64,000 nt of DNA from Ampelomyces quisqualis. Lineage: Eukaryota; Ascomycota; Dothideomycetes; Pleosporales; Phaeosphaeriaceae. How positions within the stretch are numbered: the first letter of the stretch is position 1; the number at the start of each line of letters is the position of its first letter. The stretch covers positions 2,170,001 to 2,234,000 of the forward strand of contig JAGTXZ010000021.1 of NCBI GenBank assembly GCA_018398575.1, in the 5' to 3' direction. Made by a program: the position numbers and the translations under genes. Positions 59,937 through 64,000 of this stretch are shown here, piece after piece. A model generated the notes under the pieces. That model made no database searches. It was not told the origin of the DNA and saw nothing but the letters and a program-made list of their open reading frames with translations.

Positions 59937-62000
59937 ATGTCTCTGTCTAAACAAGCGCTAAAACAAGCGCTAACAGATAATAGTATAAAGGTTAGCCTTC
60001 TAGGACATATAACTCTAGAACTAACATACTAAAAACTAAGACACTATAAAGACTAAAAACTATCTAGACTCTAACGCTACTATTCTTAAGCCTTAACTCT
60101 AGGGTTAAAATAGATATATAACTAACTACTATACTAGCCTAACCAAAAAGTTACCTAATAAGATAGCCTAGAGATTAAATACTATACACTCTTAGATCTG
60201 CAGCCTTACTTGCTTGTTAATAAGAGAAATCTAGACGCAGTAGTAGTATAAGTATAATAAGCTAATATAAACTAAAAACCTATAGGACTAATACATAGAA
60301 AATGTTAGTAGTTAAAAGAGAACTACTATTAGACTTAAGGCTGTTATATTGTAGGAAGATGCCTTACTATACACAAATAAGTAGTTCTAACTATTATAGA
60401 GTTGCAACTCTTCTTATCTAGTGTAGACCTATTTAGGTTACTACTATTAGGGAAAGAAAAACGTTAGGCAAAGAAAAGTGTGTTACTAGAAAACAAGACT
60501 ATACTAGAAAAGGTAAGAGTTATCCTAGTAACGCAACTACTTACTAATAACAGAAAGACGCTATACAGTATAGTAATAATACTATAGCTTAATATACGTA
60601 AGTATGTGTACGCCTAAATGCTACCAGACGCTTAGATAGAAGTATAGAATACTCTACTATTATTAGTTTAATTGTATATTAGCTTAACACTATATAAAGG
60701 AGCTGCCTGCTATATAGGTACTATTGCGGCCTACTAAGGATAGTAGCTAATAGTAGGCGCCTAGATACTAGACATGTGCAGTAACTTGCAGACCTACGTA
60801 ATAAGGCAAGGACAACTAGAAATTACTAGTGCCTACACATTAAACTACCTAGATAGATAGGTTCTTAAGCCTAGCAAACTGCTTGAAGACTTTGTTTACC
60901 TACTACAAGACCTAAAGAACGCAAGTACACCTCTAAAATAGCTATGCTAACTAACTAAAGACAGCCTAAATCTGCTAGATTTCTAAACCCTAGTCTTGTA
61001 GTAGTAATAGCATAGTTATTCTATAATTACAGGAAATAAGGCATTGCTGTAATAACTAGGAATTAAAAGAAGTTTAATAAACTAAGTATAAATATAGTAG
61101 CACTAAAAGGCTTAGTTATATTTAACGCAATAAGAAAATTTAATAACAATAGCACTAGGAAAACTATACCCTTCTATAGACATACTATAGAGAGTATATT
61201 ATAAGTTCTATATATAGCATTAGCTAATAGAAAGCAAACTACTTTAATACTATTTATAAAAAATAGAAGAACCTAGAAGGTATTTAATAGATTCTTATAT
61301 AGAATAATATACAATAGGATATTACTATACATATAAACTAACAAGAGAATAACAGGGCTAACGTTTTAGTGCTAAAGGATACTTATAACAATAATGTAGA
61401 TAATATCCTAGCTAACTACACAGAAGAGGAGTAAGATTACTATAATATACTTATAGACAATTATAATAACAAAGAGAAGAAGAAGGTAAACTGCTTAATA
61501 GAAAAGGATATAGAGGAGAACGTTAGAGAGAGAGAGAAAGTTCTACACAGAGACACTAATAATGTAAGTAGGTCTAAACGTAATGCAATATATAATAACT
61601 TGTATAGAGTACTGTCTATATACGCGTGCGTAAAGTATTAGGTAAGGTAAAAGATGTTTTGCTAGAAGAGTATAGATATACAGATAAACTTACACTAGAA
61701 TACCTTTATAAGGCAGATAAATAGCTATAGTTTAAGAACTATAGAGGTAGCTAGAGTATTATAGCAGAAGACGTATAGGAAGAATTTTTGACGCAGGCCT
61801 ATAATATTGCAATTAAAGGCAATATACTTAACGTAATTACCTTAACTAAAGAGAAATAGCAACTAGAACTAAATAAGTGTAATAGGTTAGTGTAATAGTA
61901 CAAAGAAGAAATAGAGTATTATTAAGTAGTTGTAAATAGTAGGCGTAGTAAATGTTATAATAACTTAATATGCTTTTACTAGTATAATGCGTAGATACTA
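59937..62000 (+). pseudogene. Unrecognised E gene near the right end (E1 copy)
   Basis: ATG at 59937-59939 starts MSLSKQALKQALTDNSI and stays readable, with TAG/TAA in place of glutamine, for about 360 codons, then shifts frame near 61050. A charged, acidic stretch follows (NYTEEEQDYYNILIDNYNN at about 61410-61465). The second half from about 61620 reads as another lysine/glutamine-rich piece and could be a later exon or another gene. I recognise no domain. E2 is inserted only 56 bp before this ATG, between gene and upstream DNA. A role in transposition or regulation is conceivable from its conservation in both copies, but unproven. Confidence 0.5.
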
Positions 62001-62389
62001 TTAGGTTAGCCTTAATATAACGTAACAGTGTAGACTACTATAGTAGATAGTATAGCACTAGCGGATACAGCATATAATCCTAACATAACTAACTAGCAAG
62101 ATAGTTACTACTCTATAAGTAGTAGTAGTAGTTATAGCTGTCTATATATAGAGCGCGTTATGTACCTGCTAACCTGTGCCCTATAGAACATTAAGCCTGG
62201 TAGCTGTGTCTAGGCTAGTCCTCTTTTAAAGGAGCGTAATTTAACTATGCTATACTTAATTAAAAAGCCTATATAACTAGACAAGAAGGACTAGCTTAGT
62301 TAGCCTACGCTATAAGAGTGTAAAGACATAGGCAGCTAGCTGCAGTATATAGTTCTACTAGTACTACAGTACTTAACAGTCCTTAACTA

Positions 62390-62610
62390 TCAAATCTAGC
62401 AACACTAGTAACACTAGCAACCCTAGCAACACTAGTAACACAGGTAATATAGGTAACATAAGTAACTTACTATTAGGTTACTATTAGGTTGCTAGCAACT
62501 AGAAGTAAGTAGAGTAACTTTAGCAAATTGTCTAGTAGATAGTATTGCTATTAGGCAGCTACGGGTCGCCACAACTAGGCTAACCAGACGAATCTTAATT
62601 TTTCCTAACG
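62390..62610 (+). repeat. E1 right end with subterminal repeats
   Basis: A run of RGCAACACTAGTAAC/GCAACCCTAGCAAC units, then ACTATTAGGTTGCTAGCAAC and finally TTTTCCTAACG at 62600-62610. Inverted copy of 40708-40935. TA follows at 62611-62612. Confidence 0.85.
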
Positions 62611-62612
62611 TA

Positions 62613-64000
62613 GCTATAGAAGCTAACTACACTATCTATAACAAGGAGCTGTTAGCTATAGGTAAGTGCTTAGAGTAGTAGAAAACTAAACTTTAGAGAG
62701 TAAAGCATTTTACTATGCTTACAGACTATAAGAACCTAGAATACTTTACTACTATATCACTACTAACAGAAAGATACGTCTACTAGGCAGAGTTCTTTAG
62801 CACGTTTAATGTTAGATTCTAATACTACCTAAGAAACGTTAACAGTAGAGCAGATACTCTTTTTAAGAAAGAATAAGATCTTCTCTAAGGAAGAGTAGAC
62901 GCGCAGGTATAGTTCTAGACCTTCTAATTGTTTACTTCTACTTTAGAAACTAAAGATAAAGAAGACCTAGTACTTGCTACTTTCTTTGCAGCTTAGTAAG
63001 AGAATTTGCTACAATAAGAAGAGAAAGAAATAGAGTAGCTCTAAAACGTGCTTGCAAACAAAGATACTGCGTTAACTACTTTTCTTGCAGCTTAGTAGAA
63101 AAATATACTATAACAGAGAGAGGAAGAAATAGAGTAGCTCTAAAACGTACTTGTAGACAAAGACGCTGCGTTAACTACTTCTCTTGCAGCTTAGCAGAGG
63201 GATACACTATAATAAGGAGAGAAAGAAACAGAGTAGCTCTAAAACGTGCTTATAAACAAAGACGCTACGTTAAAGAAAGAAAACGTTACTTATAACTAAA
63301 GTGTTAAGAAGCTCTCTATAGTAAGAAATATTCTAGATTCTACTAAAGGAACTGCAGTACTACACATAATTACGCCTAAGTAAGGTCTATACATAAACAA
63401 GCGCTCTAAAGAATTATTAGAGCCTACTATTAAAGAGCTGTAGAAACAGGCTATCTGTATAGATAAAGCCTACTAAGTAGCAGTTAATGCTGTTAGAATA
63501 GAGTAGTAGAAATTCCCTTCTTATTTAAGCCTAAAAGTTTCTCTAGCAGAGTGTGCCTTAAACAGCCTAGAATACCTACTCTATAGAAAATACCAGTAGG
63601 TACTAGAATGCGTAAACTTATAAACCTATATTATTTTAGAAGCGCATAATTCTCTAATTACTAGACACTTAGGTAGAGAAAACACCTATATAATATTAGT
63701 AAGAGACTACTTCTAGCCTAGAATATCTTTAAGTATCTACTAGTTTATCTAAAACTGCTTAGTGTATAGCTAAATAAAGCTATAGAGAGAACTTAAACAA
63801 GAATTACTACGCCTACTTCTGCTCCTAAACTAAATATAGAAGGGATTGTTAGTAGACTTTATTATAGGCCTTCTACTAAGCTACAGAATGCTACACCTTA
63901 TAGTAGTTACTAACTAACTAAGTAAAAACGTAGTGCTTATACTTATTCTAGACCTAGAAGTCTTTACTATAGTTAAGGTATTTATTAAACAAGTAGTTGC
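62613..64000 (+). pseudogene. Gypsy-A pol continued: RNase H, integrase (plus copy, runs off window)
   Basis: Continues the frame broken at 24806: ANYTIYNKELLAI at about 62625-62665, then TDYKNLEYFTTTSLL near 62722-62765 and NSRADTLF near 62840 (RNase H end). After a ~105-bp tandem repeat region, the integrase zinc-binding part shows AHNSLITRHLGRENTY near 63640-63690 and the core starts LLVDFIIGLLLSY near 63846-63885. The rest of integrase and the 3' LTR lie beyond 64000. Stops throughout, non-functional. Confidence 0.8.
62967..63280 (+). repeat. ~105-bp tandem repeat in Gypsy-A pol linker, about 3 units
   Basis: Each unit contains TTGCAGCTTAGTARRRRRAT, GAGAAAGAAATAGAGTAGCT and CTAAAACGTGCTTGCAAACA-like sequence. 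Units begin near 62976, 63083 and 63186. The minus-strand Gypsy copy has about one complete unit in this place (13560-13740), so the array expanded in this copy or family branch. Confidence 0.75.

Larger units (their letters stand above)
24807..62610 (+). mobile_element. Giant Plavaka-like DNA transposon E1 (outer copy), interrupted by E2
   Basis: The ends are CGTTAGGAAAA (24807) and TTTTCCTAACG (to 62610), perfect 11-bp terminal inverted repeats, with TA at 24805-24806 and 62611-62612. Removing the insert and one TA rejoins the Gypsy RNase H in frame, and the sister Gypsy copy shows the empty site at about 14102-14125. E1 itself is 24807-40707 plus 59881-62610, about 18.6 kb. Gene order: long unknown gene (-), Tigger-like DDE gene (-), minisatellites, Plavaka-type transposase (+), minisatellite, second unknown gene (+). 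All are degenerate. Confidence 0.85.

Noticed and set aside
40708..62610. Possible Starship or Maverick/Polinton identity because of the size
   Set aside because: No tyrosine recombinase (DUF3435), DNA polymerase B or capsid-like reading was seen, and a 2-bp duplication with an 11-bp inverted repeat does not fit either.

Overview
The window looks like the nuclear genome of a filamentous ascomycete (Pezizomycotina) with a two-compartment layout. Two intact, intron-bearing genes of ordinary base composition sit in one short island (about 5.37-10.74 kb). Everything else is AT-rich, extremely TpA-rich transposon debris in which CAG/CAA glutamine codons have become TAG/TAA stops. That is the footprint of repeat-induced point mutation (RIP). 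No rRNA, tRNA or CRISPR array was seen. The species cannot be named from this; the style fits a Dothideomycete with AT-rich isochores, but that is an inference.

Layout. 1-2530: antisense remains of a Ty3/Gypsy element (family B). 2533-3386 and 4144-4994: two inverted copies of an 0.85 kb non-autonomous DNA element. 5471-7289 (-): flavin-dependent monooxygenase. 8990-10370 (+): seven-helix fungal rhodopsin-domain membrane protein, divergent from the first gene across a 1.7 kb spacer. 10.74-12.2 and 17.4-20.2 kb: degenerate, mostly unidentified transposon sequence. 12234-17364 (-): complete-ended Gypsy family A element with two 258-bp LTRs and a 5-bp duplication GTAAG. 20.3-21.55 kb (+): hAT transposase remnant, cut by a second Gypsy-A copy (+) that begins with an LTR at 21547 and runs off the window end.

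That second Gypsy-A copy is split inside its RNase H domain. It resumes in frame at 62613, and the 37.8 kb between is a very large DNA transposon ('E') that has been hit by another copy of itself. The outer copy E1 is 24807-40707 plus 59881-62610 (about 18.6 kb net). The inner copy E2 is 40708-59878 (19,171 bp) in the opposite orientation. Both carry the terminal inverted repeat CGTTAGGAAAA and make 2-bp target duplications (TA and CG). E encodes a degenerate transposase that I read as Plavaka-type (CMC superfamily), a second Tigger/CENP-B-like DDE protein, at least two long unrecognised degenerate genes, and several minisatellites whose copy number differs between E1 and E2. The 0.85 kb elements near the left edge have the two ends of E and are presumably its non-autonomous derivatives.

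The nest order read from the sequence is hAT, then Gypsy-A, then E1, then E2. Nothing outside the two island genes looks able to make a full protein now. Boundaries of degenerate genes are approximate because frames drift and stops are frequent.
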